NCBI RefSeq assembly: GCF_000427885.1
Contig: NZ_KE386601.1
Span: forward strand, 50,115-114,114
Source: Glycomyces tenuis DSM 44171
GTDB taxonomy: Bacteria > Actinomycetota > Actinomycetes > Mycobacteriales > Micromonosporaceae
DNA length: 64,000 nt
Direction of reading: 5' to 3'
Shown here one piece after another: positions 1-8,507 of this stretch; within the stretch, counting starts at the first letter, position 1, and each line of letters begins with the position of its first letter. The notes beneath the pieces were generated by a model, which made no database searches, had not been told where the DNA came from, and saw nothing but the letters and a program-made list of their open reading frames with translations. A program made the translations under genes and the position numbers.

Positions 1-409
1 CGGTCAGCCGCTCCAGCGGCCCGGCGAGGTCCTGGCCGGTGTGCAGGGCGCTGCGGACGTACCACTTCTGATGCTCCGGCGCCATGGCGGCGCCGCGCCG
101 CTCGGCCAGGGCGTACAGCGCGAAGGCGTCCTCGTAGCGGGCCTTGGAGTACATCAGGCCCGCCAGCGCGCACAGGAACCCGGTGTCGACCGCGGCCGCG
201 GTGTCCCCGGCCTCATCGAGCAGCTCCTCGACGCCGAGCTCGGGGGAGGCGAGGCGGGCCACGGCCCGTTCGGCGAGGACCGAGCGGGTCCGCAGCGCGG
301 TGTGGAAGGCGACGATGGGACCGCTCGCCTCCATGGCGTCGACCACCGCGCCCAGGTGAGGGTCGTAGGCGGTCGCAGTGGGCTCTGCGGACATCGCGTT
401 CAGGGACAT
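1..409 (-). CDS. partial glycan-cluster protein (N-terminal part only), probable glycosyltransferase
   Basis: About 136 residues are visible; the gene runs off the left window edge, so its C-terminus is missing. Translation from ATG 407-409 (second in-frame ATG at 392-394) begins MSLNAMSAEPTATAYDP and gives an alpha-helical, Ala/Leu-rich stretch. The helix-rich part (ALYALAERRGAAMAPEHQKW) resembles the N-terminal helical region of the GT2 enzyme at 5162-7117, where a similar segment precedes the catalytic domain. It is the last visible gene of a minus-strand glycan cluster. I infer a glycosyltransferase of the same architecture, but no catalytic motif lies inside the window. An AAGGA sequence sits 12 nt upstream of the ATG. 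The upstream open frame (213-1976) runs about 197 nt into this gene, which is odd and suggests that frame has lost its stop. Confidence 0.55.
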   Translation of the reverse strand, partial: MSLNAMSAEPTATAYDPHLGAVVDAMEASGPIVAFHTALRTRSVLAERAVARLASPELGVEELLDEAGDTAAAVDTGFLCALAGLMYSKARYEDAFALYALAERRGAAMAPEHQKWYVRSALHTGQDLAGPLERLT

Positions 410-1976
410 CGAGGAAGTGGGTCCTTATCGTCGATTTCAGTGGGAGGTGGCACTCGACCTCCCGGCGCCGCCGCCCGCCGGACGTGCCACCGGGCATCGC
501 CGGAGCACCGCTCCCGCTCGTCGCCGAGCCGATGGTGCTCCAAAGAATCCACGCGTCAAGGCGCTGTAAGGATGCGAGTTTCCCAGGGGGCCGCGCGGTG
601 AGCCATTCTAACGTACCCGCAGTCGGCAAACGGCCCCCCGAGTCCGGGCTGTGGTGGCGGGCCGGGGCGTCCACGGGCGGCTTGACGATGTGCTCGTGCA
701 TGCGGCGGCGCTCGGCGTGGAGCTCGGCCATGCGGGCCTTGATCGCCTCGGCTTCGGTCTCGTCGTGGTCCTCCCTGCTGAGGGACCTGCGCAGCGCGGC
801 GATCTCGCGTTCGACGTCCAGGCCGCGGTTGGTCAGGTAGTAGGTGGTGTCGACCGGATCTGGCTCGGGCACCGAGCGCAGCCGCTCGGCCGACTCGGCG
901 GAGATCCCGAATCGGCCGAGGAGGTCCTCGTCGAGGTCGAAGACGTTCGGATGCTCCACGGCCCTGGCCCTTCGGTCGGTCTGCGCGCCCTGCTGGTCCG
1001 AGAGCGTGGTGTTCGCGTACAGCCACCAGAGGGTGTCGTCGTCGAAGCACTTGACATAGGCTCCGGCGGCGGCCAGCTCCTTGTTGACCCTCATGTGGTT
1101 CCAGTGGTAGACCGAGCGGCGGTCGCCGGCGGGCAGGAGCAGGCTCAGGCCGATCGAGGGGCCGGGGCGGAAGGTCCGGTGCCCGGCCGTCCTGCTCGGG
1201 ACCCAGTTGCAGCCGAGGACGGGCGCGAACAGCGCCGGCCGGCGTTCCCCCCGGCTCAGGAAGCTCCCGGCCTCGGCGCGCAGGCGCTCCACCAGGCCGG
1301 TGTCGAAGGCGTCGTCGTCGTCCAAGCGGGTGGTCAGAACCCAGTCGGCCTCCCGCCTCGGGGCCCGTTTGACGGCCCATTTGGCGACCGCGTCCCGGAA
1401 GTCGTTCTTCAGTTCGAGCTCCAGCAGTCGGACGTACGGGCGGGTCGCGGCGAGCTCGTCGAGCCGTTCGCGGGCGATCGGAGGCATGTCGCGATCGATC
1501 CCGACCAGCCATACGAAGTCCTGCCGGGTCTGGGCGTCGAGTGAGGGGACGGTGATGTTCTCCAGCAGGTGCTGGCGGTAGGCGAACCAGTGCTCGTCGA
1601 AGACGCCGATGCCGTGGCGGGTGGCGATGACGTGGAGGACCTTCCGGTTGCCGGTGTGCTCCTCCCAGGCCGGCGTCAGCACCGGCGTCGGAGTCCGTCC
1701 GGCCGCCGGAACGTCGGCGACGGGCTCCGGCGCCGACTCGGCCTCGGCCGCCTCCCGGGATGCGGGCTCCGCCTCGGGCCTCACCCGAGGGCGCCGCAGC
1801 AGCGGTTCCGCCGCGAGCGCCAGGACGAGTACGGCGAGGCAGGCCACGGCGATCCAGCGGCCGTACGGCGCGAGGACGGACCAGGCCGCGGCGGTGAGAA
1901 CCGCGGCGGCCTGCCAGAAGCGCAGCCACGCCCGGCCCGAGCCGCTCCGGAGCTTCGCGGTGGTCGGCATGGTCAC
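213..1976 (-). CDS. putative rhamnosyltransferase-family glycosyltransferase with read-through C-terminal tail
   Basis: Predicted 587 residues from a GTG start whose GTGA overlaps the stop of the gene at 1973-3565, so the two are translationally coupled. Residues about 20-60 hold two hydrophobic segments that anchor the protein in the membrane. The core (residues about 115-340) has the hallmarks of the rhamnosyl transferase family PF11316: LLENITVPSLDAQT, DFVWLVGIDRDMP and the acidic motif TTRLDDDDAF, which should bind metal and nucleotide sugar. It likely adds a sugar to a surface polysaccharide at the inner membrane face. After about residue 445 the translation becomes Arg/Gly/Pro-rich, codon third positions lose their GC bias, and the frame runs about 197 nt into the next gene. 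The true protein probably ended near position 600-640, and the stop has been lost by mutation or sequence error. Confidence 0.7.
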   Translation of the reverse strand: MTMPTTAKLRSGSGRAWLRFWQAAAVLTAAAWSVLAPYGRWIAVACLAVLVLALAAEPLLRRPRVRPEAEPASREAAEAESAPEPVADVPAAGRTPTPVLTPAWEEHTGNRKVLHVIATRHGIGVFDEHWFAYRQHLLENITVPSLDAQTRQDFVWLVGIDRDMPPIARERLDELAATRPYVRLLELELKNDFRDAVAKWAVKRAPRREADWVLTTRLDDDDAFDTGLVERLRAEAGSFLSRGERRPALFAPVLGCNWVPSRTAGHRTFRPGPSIGLSLLLPAGDRRSVYHWNHMRVNKELAAAGAYVKCFDDDTLWWLYANTTLSDQQGAQTDRRARAVEHPNVFDLDEDLLGRFGISAESAERLRSVPEPDPVDTTYYLTNRGLDVEREIAALRRSLSREDHDETEAEAIKARMAELHAERRRMHEHIVKPPVDAPARHHSPDSGGRLPTAGTLEWLTARPPGKLASLQRLDAWILWSTIGSATSGSGAPAMPGGTSGGRRRREVECHLPLKSTIRTHFLDVPERDVRRAHCDRLRPSPGRGGRRHGGERSHRRLPHRAADPLGPRRTGRGPPRLPRARRRGAAR

Positions 1977-3565
1977 TCCGTTCCGTCGCCGGGAGGGCCT
2001 GAGACCGGAGTTCGCCGCGCGTCGACGCCCAGCCGCCGCACCAGGCCGACCAGCGCCCGTGGGGAGAAGGACTCCTCGATCTTCGCGAAGCCCTTGGCCA
2101 CCTGGGCCTCGTAGGCGCCGGGTTCGTCGACCAGTTTCCGGATGACGCCCGCGACCTCGTCAGGCGCGCAGTAGAGAGCGCCGTCGCCGAAGAGCGGCTC
2201 GAACCGAGGGTCCATGACGCACGGCACCCCGACCGCCATGGCCTCCAGCGGGGAGCGGCCGAACGCCTCGACGGCCTCGCCCGCGATGAAGTAGACCATC
2301 ACGTCGAGCTCGCGCAGGAACTCGCGCGCCGTCATCGAGCCGAACGGATGGTCGACCCAGTTGCCGGGGAGCGACCCCAGCATCTCGCGGGGCGTCTCGG
2401 CGCCGCCGAGCGAGTACACCTCGAACTCGGGGTCGTCCGGGTAGCAGGCCAGGAGCTTCTCGGGGGTCTCGGGCCACTTCAGCGGGGCGTCGCGGGCGTG
2501 GCGTCCGATGCGGATGGGGCGGGACTCGGGGCGCCGCTCGGGCCGGACCCAGTCGGCGGCGTCGATGATCTCGTACCAGTACTCGTCGGCGATGTCGAGG
2601 CCGTCGAGCTCGTGGCCGTGGTGTCGTTCGAGCGTCGCGCGCACCTCCGGGCCGATCAGGTACCAGGTGTGGTCGCCGAGCCAGCCCCGGATCGTCTCGT
2701 GGACGCCCCGCACGCTCCACTGCTCGCGGCTGCCTCCGTCCTCGCCGTAGAACGTGAACGGCGTCTGGTTCACCAGCAGCACGGTGCGGCCGGTCTCGAT
2801 CCGCGGGAGGTCCTCCATCAGGCGCTCCATGATCGTGGGCAGCCGGACGACGGTGAGCTCGGCCCGCACCGTGTCGTGGACGGAGACCGGCACGACCCGG
2901 TCGTCGTCGATCAGTTCGGCGATCTTCGGGTTGAGCGGCGTCGCCACGTCCCACCGGTAGACCGGGTGGTGCAGCAGTCCGATCCGCAGGCCCGCGCCGG
3001 TGAGCGCGGTGATGTCGGCGACGTTGGCCGAGGTGTTGCCGCCGGGCAGCCCGAAGTGGGACACGATCAGCACGTCCACCGACAGCTCGACGCGGGCCTC
3101 GTGGGCCCGCTCTTCGGCCTGGAACCACTCGTCCAGCGTCCTGAGCACCTGGAAGCGGTACTCGGGCAGTTCCCTGGGATTGCGGGCCGAGCGCAGCAGC
3201 GGCTCGAGCGCCGTCGCCGAGAAACCGTTGTACAGGCGCGCCTTCCACTTGTCGTGGTGGCGCATCCGCGCTTCGAGGAGTCCGTCCTCCGCCGGGGCCG
3301 CCGGTTCGAGGACGGGCGGCGCGGCCGCGCGTGTGAGCGCCTCGCGCACGCGCACGTTCGCGGCGCGGCGCGACACCGCGACGAGCAGCACTCCGATCCC
3401 GACCGCCTCGGCCACCGCGATCACGGCGACGACCGTGAGCGCGAGCGGCGTCGGCAGCAGCAGCGCGGCGCAGGCGGCCGCCAGCGCCCCTGACGACGCG
3501 CCGAGCAGCACCGCCCGCTCGGTGCGGCCCTGGGAGTTCCGTCGCCCGTCAGCCACGCCGTTCAC
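1973..3565 (-). CDS. membrane-anchored GT-B glycosyltransferase (paralogue of 3549-5141)
   Basis: About 530 residues. I prefer GTG 3565-3563, with GGAG just upstream; GTG 3556-3554 is an alternative. Two hydrophobic helices near residues 25-75 (SSGALAAACAALLL, LTVVAVIAVAEAVGIGVLL) anchor it to the membrane. The large cytosolic part looks like a GT-B fold enzyme of the GT4 type: VDVLIVSHFGLPGGNTSAN (acceptor-side glycine loop), RIGRHARDAPLKW (phosphate-binding region), and EAFGRSPLEAMAVGVPCVM, the E-x7-E nucleotide-sugar signature. The donor and acceptor are unknown. It overlaps its neighbours on both sides, so it sits in one operon with 213-1976, 3549-5141 and 5162-7117. It aligns along its whole length with the upstream gene, indicating a tandem duplication. 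Confidence 0.8.
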   Translation of the reverse strand: MNGVADGRRNSQGRTERAVLLGASSGALAAACAALLLPTPLALTVVAVIAVAEAVGIGVLLVAVSRRAANVRVREALTRAAAPPVLEPAAPAEDGLLEARMRHHDKWKARLYNGFSATALEPLLRSARNPRELPEYRFQVLRTLDEWFQAEERAHEARVELSVDVLIVSHFGLPGGNTSANVADITALTGAGLRIGLLHHPVYRWDVATPLNPKIAELIDDDRVVPVSVHDTVRAELTVVRLPTIMERLMEDLPRIETGRTVLLVNQTPFTFYGEDGGSREQWSVRGVHETIRGWLGDHTWYLIGPEVRATLERHHGHELDGLDIADEYWYEIIDAADWVRPERRPESRPIRIGRHARDAPLKWPETPEKLLACYPDDPEFEVYSLGGAETPREMLGSLPGNWVDHPFGSMTAREFLRELDVMVYFIAGEAVEAFGRSPLEAMAVGVPCVMDPRFEPLFGDGALYCAPDEVAGVIRKLVDEPGAYEAQVAKGFAKIEESFSPRALVGLVRRLGVDARRTPVSGPPGDGTE

Positions 3566-5141
3566 CGCTCTCCGCAACGCTTCCGGCGGGTATCGGGACG
3601 CCCGGTCCCCGCACACCCAGCTTCGCGACCCGCCGCAGCAGCGCCTCGTGCGAGAAGTGCTCTCTGACGGCGGCGAGCGAGCGCTCGGACTGCCGCCGGT
3701 AGAACTCGGGATCCTCCATCAGCCGCCGCACCGTCGACTCGACCTCCTCAGGTTCGCAGTAGAGGCCGCCGTCGCCGAACAGCGGCTCGAAGCGCGGCGG
3801 CATCACGCAGGGGAGACCCGCGGCCATGGCCTCCATGGGGGAGCGGCCGAAGGCCTCCACGTACTCCTCGGCGGTGAAGTAGACGGCCACGTCGAGGGTG
3901 TGCAGGAACTCCGGGGCCGGCATCGAGCCGAACGGGTACTCCGTCCAGTTGTCCGGCAACCGCCCCAGCACCCGGCGGGGGGCCTCGGCGCCGCCGAGCA
4001 CGTGGATCTCGATGTCGTCGGCGTCCGGGTAGCAGGCCCGCAGGTCTTCGGCGATCGTCTGCCACTTGAGCATGTGGTCGCGCGAATGCCGGCCGATGCG
4101 GATCACGCCGTCGCTCTCGCGGCGGCCCTCGCGCCGCCACACGTCGGGGTCGAGCGAGCCGAACCAGTGCTCGTCGGCGATGTCGACGCCTTCCAGCTCC
4201 TCGCGGTGGTACCGCTCGAGCGCCTCGCGCACGGACGGGCCGATCGTGTACCAGGTGCTCTCGCCGACCCACTCGGTGAGGTTCCGCTGGACGGTGGCGA
4301 CGTCCCACGAGAAGTGGCGCCCCCCGGTGGGGCCGTAGGACTCGAACGGGGTCTGGTTGATCAGCAGGACCGTCCGGGCCGGAGTGATGTCGGGCCGCTC
4401 GTCCAGCGGCCGCATCAGCGCCGGAGGGAAGCGCACGATCATCAGCTCGCATTCGACCTCGTGCCTCGGGGTGAGCATGACCACCCCCTCGTCGTCGAGG
4501 AGATCGATGACCCTCGGGTTGATCTCCCGGCCGACGTTCCACTCGTAGACCGGGTGGTGGAGCAGCCCGACCGTCAGGCCCGCGCGCCGGTAGGCCTTGA
4601 CCTCCTCCACGTTGGAGGCGTTGGTGCCGCCCAGGAGGTTCAGGTTGGACACCAGGACCACGTCGAGCCGCAGGCGCGCGCCCTCGGAGCGGGTGTTCCG
4701 CCGCCGTTCGCGCCAGGAGACCACCGCTTCGAGCATCGCGAGCTTGTAGACGGGCAGCTCCGACCTGCTGTCGGCGACCTTGTACATGGTCGGCAGGGCG
4801 GAGGCGGCGAAGCCGTTCTCCAGGCGCGACGTCCACCGGCGCAGCGGCCGGAGCTTGCGTTTGGGCAGTGGCTCGAGGCCGCCGCGCGGGTCGGCCTCCC
4901 GGACCGGGACGGCGGCGCGGGGCATGACCGCCGCTTCGCGCAGGCCCCGCAGCAGCCGCGTCAGCAGCACGGTCACGAAGCCGAGCTCGAGGACGAGGAC
5001 GGCGGCGACCACGGCCAGCGCGACGGCGGCGTCCTCGATCAGCGCCGCCGCGAGCACCGCCGCGGCGAACCCGGCCAGCGCCGGGACGGCGCCGAGCCGG
5101 CGTAGGCGGTTCCACTGCTTCTTGATCTGCTGTTTCGCCAT
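3549..5141 (-). CDS. membrane-anchored GT-B glycosyltransferase
   Basis: Predicted 530 residues from ATG 5141-5139 (MAKQQIKKQWNRLRRLG), 20 bases after the stop of the GT2 gene. Two hydrophobic helices (residues about 20-65) are followed by a basic linker and a GT4-like GT-B domain. Visible motifs include VVLVSNLNLLGGTNASN, GLLHHPVYEWNVG, RIGRHSRDHMLKW and EAFGRSPMEAMAAGLPCVM with the E-x7-E donor signature. The closest relative in the window is the next gene (1973-3565), which matches in length, membrane anchor and every motif (HHPVY-W-V, LLxNQTPF, RIGRHxRD). The pair probably adds related sugars to one surface glycan at the cytoplasmic membrane. No strong ribosome binding site is visible, so expression is likely coupled to the upstream gene. 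Confidence 0.8.
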   Translation of the reverse strand: MAKQQIKKQWNRLRRLGAVPALAGFAAAVLAAALIEDAAVALAVVAAVLVLELGFVTVLLTRLLRGLREAAVMPRAAVPVREADPRGGLEPLPKRKLRPLRRWTSRLENGFAASALPTMYKVADSRSELPVYKLAMLEAVVSWRERRRNTRSEGARLRLDVVLVSNLNLLGGTNASNVEEVKAYRRAGLTVGLLHHPVYEWNVGREINPRVIDLLDDEGVVMLTPRHEVECELMIVRFPPALMRPLDERPDITPARTVLLINQTPFESYGPTGGRHFSWDVATVQRNLTEWVGESTWYTIGPSVREALERYHREELEGVDIADEHWFGSLDPDVWRREGRRESDGVIRIGRHSRDHMLKWQTIAEDLRACYPDADDIEIHVLGGAEAPRRVLGRLPDNWTEYPFGSMPAPEFLHTLDVAVYFTAEEYVEAFGRSPMEAMAAGLPCVMPPRFEPLFGDGGLYCEPEEVESTVRRLMEDPEFYRRQSERSLAAVREHFSHEALLRRVAKLGVRGPGVPIPAGSVAESGERRG

Positions 5142-5161
5142 TGGAGTAGTCGGTCCGCCCG

Positions 5162-7117
5162 TCACTTGGTCTGGAGGAGTCGCCGTGTCCGCGCCAGCGA
5201 GGCACCGGCAGGCAGCGCCCCGATGGAAGCGGCCGCCGCGAGCCCGGCGAGGACCGGCACCGAGGCCGCCGCGAGCGTGTCCGCCCGCGCCAGGCCGACG
5301 CCGAGGCCGGCCAGGACGGCGCACACCGCCAAAGCCGCCAGCGCCAGGCGCTTCGGTCCGAGGCGCGGCCGGCCCGTCCGGGCCGGTGCGGACGGCGCCG
5401 TCGCGACCGCCTGCGGATCGGGCACCGTGTCGATCCGCTCGGCGCGCAGCGCGGCGAAGTCCTCGCTCAGACCCGCCAGCACCGATTCGCCGAGCACCAC
5501 GAGTTCGTCGGCGCGGACGGTCTCGGGGTCGACGAACTCGAGGCCGTGCGCGGCGGCCGTCGCCAGCACATCGGGGGCGATCCTGACCAGGTTGTTCCCC
5601 AGGGCCTCCCAATCCGCGTAGTGGACGAGCGCCACGCTCGCCCCGCCCGCGGCGGCCTCGGCCGCCCGGTCGAGCAGCTCCTGCTGCGCGGAGCCGGCTC
5701 TGCGCCAGTCGGCGGCGCAGACCAGGTCGAAGGCGTCGGGGACGGCGTCCCGCTCCAGCAGCTGGCGGGGGGCCGGGAAGGGCCGCTCGGGAGCGGAGGC
5801 GGGCAGGAACGCCGGAGCCTTGCCGCGCTGGAGTCGCTGGTGCCAGTGCTTGAAGGCACAGCTGTAGGCGAACCGCGCCGGATGCACCCACTCGGCCGAG
5901 ACGTCGCCGTGGGAGAGCGAGTCGGGCCGCTCGCGCACGATCGTCAGGTTGCGGCCGGAAAGGATCCGGACCCGCTGCGCGCCGAAGCTCCGCTGAATCC
6001 GCAGTTTGAACTCGGTGTCGCCGGATTTGAGCACCGTGTCGTAGAAGCCGACCTTCGCCCTGACCTCGGCGGCGCGGTACATGATCGACGTCGAGCGCGG
6101 CTCGGTCAGGCGCATCTGCGGCGTGAGCGCGAGCTCCAGGTCCTCGGAGCAGCGGATGCCCTCGGCGACGGTCATGACGAGCTCGGCCTCGGCCAGGAGC
6201 GGCGCGACCTGCTTCTCGAGCCAGCGCGGGTGGGCCCAGTCGTCGGAGTCGAGTCCGGTGACGAAGTCCCCCTGGGCGATGCCCAGGGCCCGGTTGCGCG
6301 CCCGGTAGGTGCCGCCGTTGGCGCGCTGCCGCAGCAGCTGCACGCGTTCGTCGAGCGCGGCGGCCTCGACCAGGATCGGGGTGTACTCGGGCCCGGAGGC
6401 GTCGTCGACGAGGAGCAGTTCGAGGTTGCGCCAGCTCTGCGCCAGCACCGACCCGACCGCCGTCAGCAGTTCGGGGCCCGGACGGTAGGCGGTCATGACC
6501 ACCGAGATCAGCGGGCCGTCCTCGACGGTCTTGGACGAGGCGGAGACGAGCCGGCCCAGCAGGCTCGGCTCGGGCCCCGACTCGGCCAGCTTCACGTCGC
6601 GCCAGCCCGCGAACGCCCCGAACGCGGGGAAGAACCGCTCGGGCCGGTCGGGGGCGGCCGAGCGCAGCAGCTCGAACTCGGCGGCCCTGACCACGGCCTC
6701 GGGAAGCTCCGGGTAGGTCCGCCGCAGGGTCTTGACGCGCCGCTCGTCGCCGAACAGGGCCGCGAGCCGGACGTGCGCGATCTGGTCGCGTTCGGGCACT
6801 GCCGAGCCGAGGATCCGGGCGAGCCGGTCGTACATCGCCAGCGCGGCGACCTGGTCGCCGCCGTCCAGGGGCTGCGCGGCGAGCGCGTAGGCGAGGTCGC
6901 CGTAGGCCTCCAGGTTGAGCTCGGCGTCCCTGCCCCGCGTCGTGAGGCCCGCGTAGTCGCGCCCCTCGTCGCCGGGCAGCGCGAGAGCCGCCAGCAGGCG
7001 CCGCCCGAGCCGGGACCGCGACCGCAGGGCGTTCGCGAGCAGCGTCCCGCTCGGGAGCGCGGCGACGCGCGGCAGGATCCCGTCGATGCGGCTCGGAGAG
7101 CTGGGGATCGTGCTCAT
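5162..7117 (-). CDS. GT2-family glycosyltransferase with helical N-terminus and C-terminal membrane segments
   Basis: Predicted 651 residues. Residues about 1-190 form an Ala/Leu-rich helical region that may be TPR-like. A GT2 (GT-A fold) catalytic domain spans about 200-400: ISVVMTAYRPGPELLTAVGS, LELLLVDDASG, NGGTYRARNRALGIAQGDF and TGLDSDDWAHP, the D-x-D motif for metal and nucleotide sugar. A segment that looks degraded or non-catalytic follows. Two or three hydrophobic helices near residues 565-635 anchor it in the membrane. It is the first gene of the four-gene glycosyltransferase operon read toward lower coordinates, preceded by about 190 bp of non-coding DNA that presumably holds the promoter. 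The donor sugar cannot be told from sequence. Confidence 0.82.
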   Translation of the reverse strand: MSTIPSSPSRIDGILPRVAALPSGTLLANALRSRSRLGRRLLAALALPGDEGRDYAGLTTRGRDAELNLEAYGDLAYALAAQPLDGGDQVAALAMYDRLARILGSAVPERDQIAHVRLAALFGDERRVKTLRRTYPELPEAVVRAAEFELLRSAAPDRPERFFPAFGAFAGWRDVKLAESGPEPSLLGRLVSASSKTVEDGPLISVVMTAYRPGPELLTAVGSVLAQSWRNLELLLVDDASGPEYTPILVEAAALDERVQLLRQRANGGTYRARNRALGIAQGDFVTGLDSDDWAHPRWLEKQVAPLLAEAELVMTVAEGIRCSEDLELALTPQMRLTEPRSTSIMYRAAEVRAKVGFYDTVLKSGDTEFKLRIQRSFGAQRVRILSGRNLTIVRERPDSLSHGDVSAEWVHPARFAYSCAFKHWHQRLQRGKAPAFLPASAPERPFPAPRQLLERDAVPDAFDLVCAADWRRAGSAQQELLDRAAEAAAGGASVALVHYADWEALGNNLVRIAPDVLATAAAHGLEFVDPETVRADELVVLGESVLAGLSEDFAALRAERIDTVPDPQAVATAPSAPARTGRPRLGPKRLALAALAVCAVLAGLGVGLARADTLAAASVPVLAGLAAAASIGALPAGASLARTRRLLQTK

Positions 7118-7311
7118 CCTTCTCCGTTCGTAGAGGCGTGCTTTTCCGCCCAGGACGAGAGTGCGGGGGCCACGGGCGATCAGTGTGAAGGGATTGTATC
7201 CGTCGGTGGCGAGCGTGCTGACCTGGCGATAGAGGGTGTGGGCGGGCCGACTGCGACCGGCGCCGCACGGCGGACATCGACGCTCAAATGAGAGCGAAGT
7301 GGACGGTTTCC

Positions 7312-8391
7312 TCAGGTGCCGGACGGCCTCGTCCGGCGGGTGAGCAGCATGGTCCCGTGATCGTGCGGGAGCGAGGTGAGTTCGAATTCGCCGAATTCGC
7401 TCGCCCAGCGCTCGCCTATGGCGCGTTCGTCGGGACGGCGGGTGTCGTCAAGGAGGACGGTCGCGTCCTCCGACAGGCGGTCGGCCAGCAGCGGAAGGGC
7501 GGGGTAACGGGCGCCGGGGCCGACGGACGCGGGCGGGCCGTCCACCAGGAGCAGGTCGATCGGCCCGTCCGGGAGGTGCGCCGTGTCGTACCAGCGGCAG
7601 ACGTCCTCGCCGAGCTTCACGTCGGTCAGCGGCGCATCGACGACCTCCGCCCATTCGCCGAGGCCCCGCTCGCGCAGCATCGCGCGGGTGGCCTCGGCGA
7701 ACCGGGGCTCGTGCTCCAGGGAGGTCACCCGCCCCCCGCCTCTCGCTCTCATGGCGTAGGCGAGGACGACAGTGGTCGAGCCCGAGCCGCATTCGAGGAC
7801 GTTGCTCCGCCCGTGCACGGCGACCTGCTGGTAGATGAACCGCGCCAGATCGGCGCCGGTGGCCCAGCCGTGGAGCTCGGGCAGGGCTCGGTCGGGCTCG
7901 ATGTCCCGGTAGAGGGCGGTGAGGTCCTCCAGCTCGCTGTAGACGATCCGACTCCACTCGCGGACCAGCAGCCGGGTCTGCTTCGGCAGGTCCTCCACCT
8001 TCCCCGCGACGTCGTCGAGTCGCCGCACCAGCTCACCGGTGCGGTCGTCCTCCGCCATGAGCCGCCGGGTGTCGGCGGGCACCTGGCGGATGCGGTTTCT
8101 GGTCCGGTCCACCTGCGCGGACAGCTCCCGCAGCCCGGTCTCCTGGTCCTTGCGGACCTGGGACACGCGTTTGGACAGCGTGGCGATCCGCTCCTCGATC
8201 GCGGCCCGCGCGGCGGTCTGCTCCCGCTGGGCCCGGTCGATCTGCCTCCACAGCTTCGCGACGGCGAGGGTCAGCACCGAGGAGAGCAGGGCATATGCGG
8301 CGAGGTTCGCTCCGCCGAGGGCATAGCCGCCCGCCATGGCCGCCGCGCAGGTCGCGGTCGCGATGACAGCGGTCCGTTTGGAAAGGTTCAT
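7312..8391 (-). CDS. membrane-anchored coiled-coil class I SAM-dependent methyltransferase
   Basis: Predicted 359 residues. One or two N-terminal hydrophobic helices (residues about 8-45) are followed by a long Arg/Gln/Glu-rich coiled coil (about 48-160). The C-terminal half is a Rossmann-type methyltransferase with motif I NVLECGSGSTTVVLAYAM (SAM-binding glycine loop), motif II GRVTSLEHEPRFAEA with the acidic residue for the SAM ribose, and IDLLLVDGPPASVG. It probably methylates a sugar or other group of the surface glycan made by the adjacent glycosyltransferases; this is inferred from position only. The coiled coil suggests oligomerisation or docking to a membrane complex, as in methyltransferases that cap polysaccharide chains. 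Small-molecule methylation elsewhere remains possible. Confidence 0.75.
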   Translation of the reverse strand: MNLSKRTAVIATATCAAAMAGGYALGGANLAAYALLSSVLTLAVAKLWRQIDRAQREQTAARAAIEERIATLSKRVSQVRKDQETGLRELSAQVDRTRNRIRQVPADTRRLMAEDDRTGELVRRLDDVAGKVEDLPKQTRLLVREWSRIVYSELEDLTALYRDIEPDRALPELHGWATGADLARFIYQQVAVHGRSNVLECGSGSTTVVLAYAMRARGGGRVTSLEHEPRFAEATRAMLRERGLGEWAEVVDAPLTDVKLGEDVCRWYDTAHLPDGPIDLLLVDGPPASVGPGARYPALPLLADRLSEDATVLLDDTRRPDERAIGERWASEFGEFELTSLPHDHGTMLLTRRTRPSGT

Positions 8392-8507
8392 GTCTTCGCC
8401 TAACTCGCTCGGGGGATCGAGTCGGAGTGATCGGGGTACGGATCCAGAGGGGTTCGAATGGGAATCCTATCGGCGCCGGTCGGCCGCTCGGCGCTCGGAA
8501 GAAGCGT

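Noticed and set aside
3000-5105. Long open frame on the plus strand opposite the GT-B genes
   Set aside because: It is an antisense shadow in high-GC DNA; the minus-strand frames carry GT motifs.
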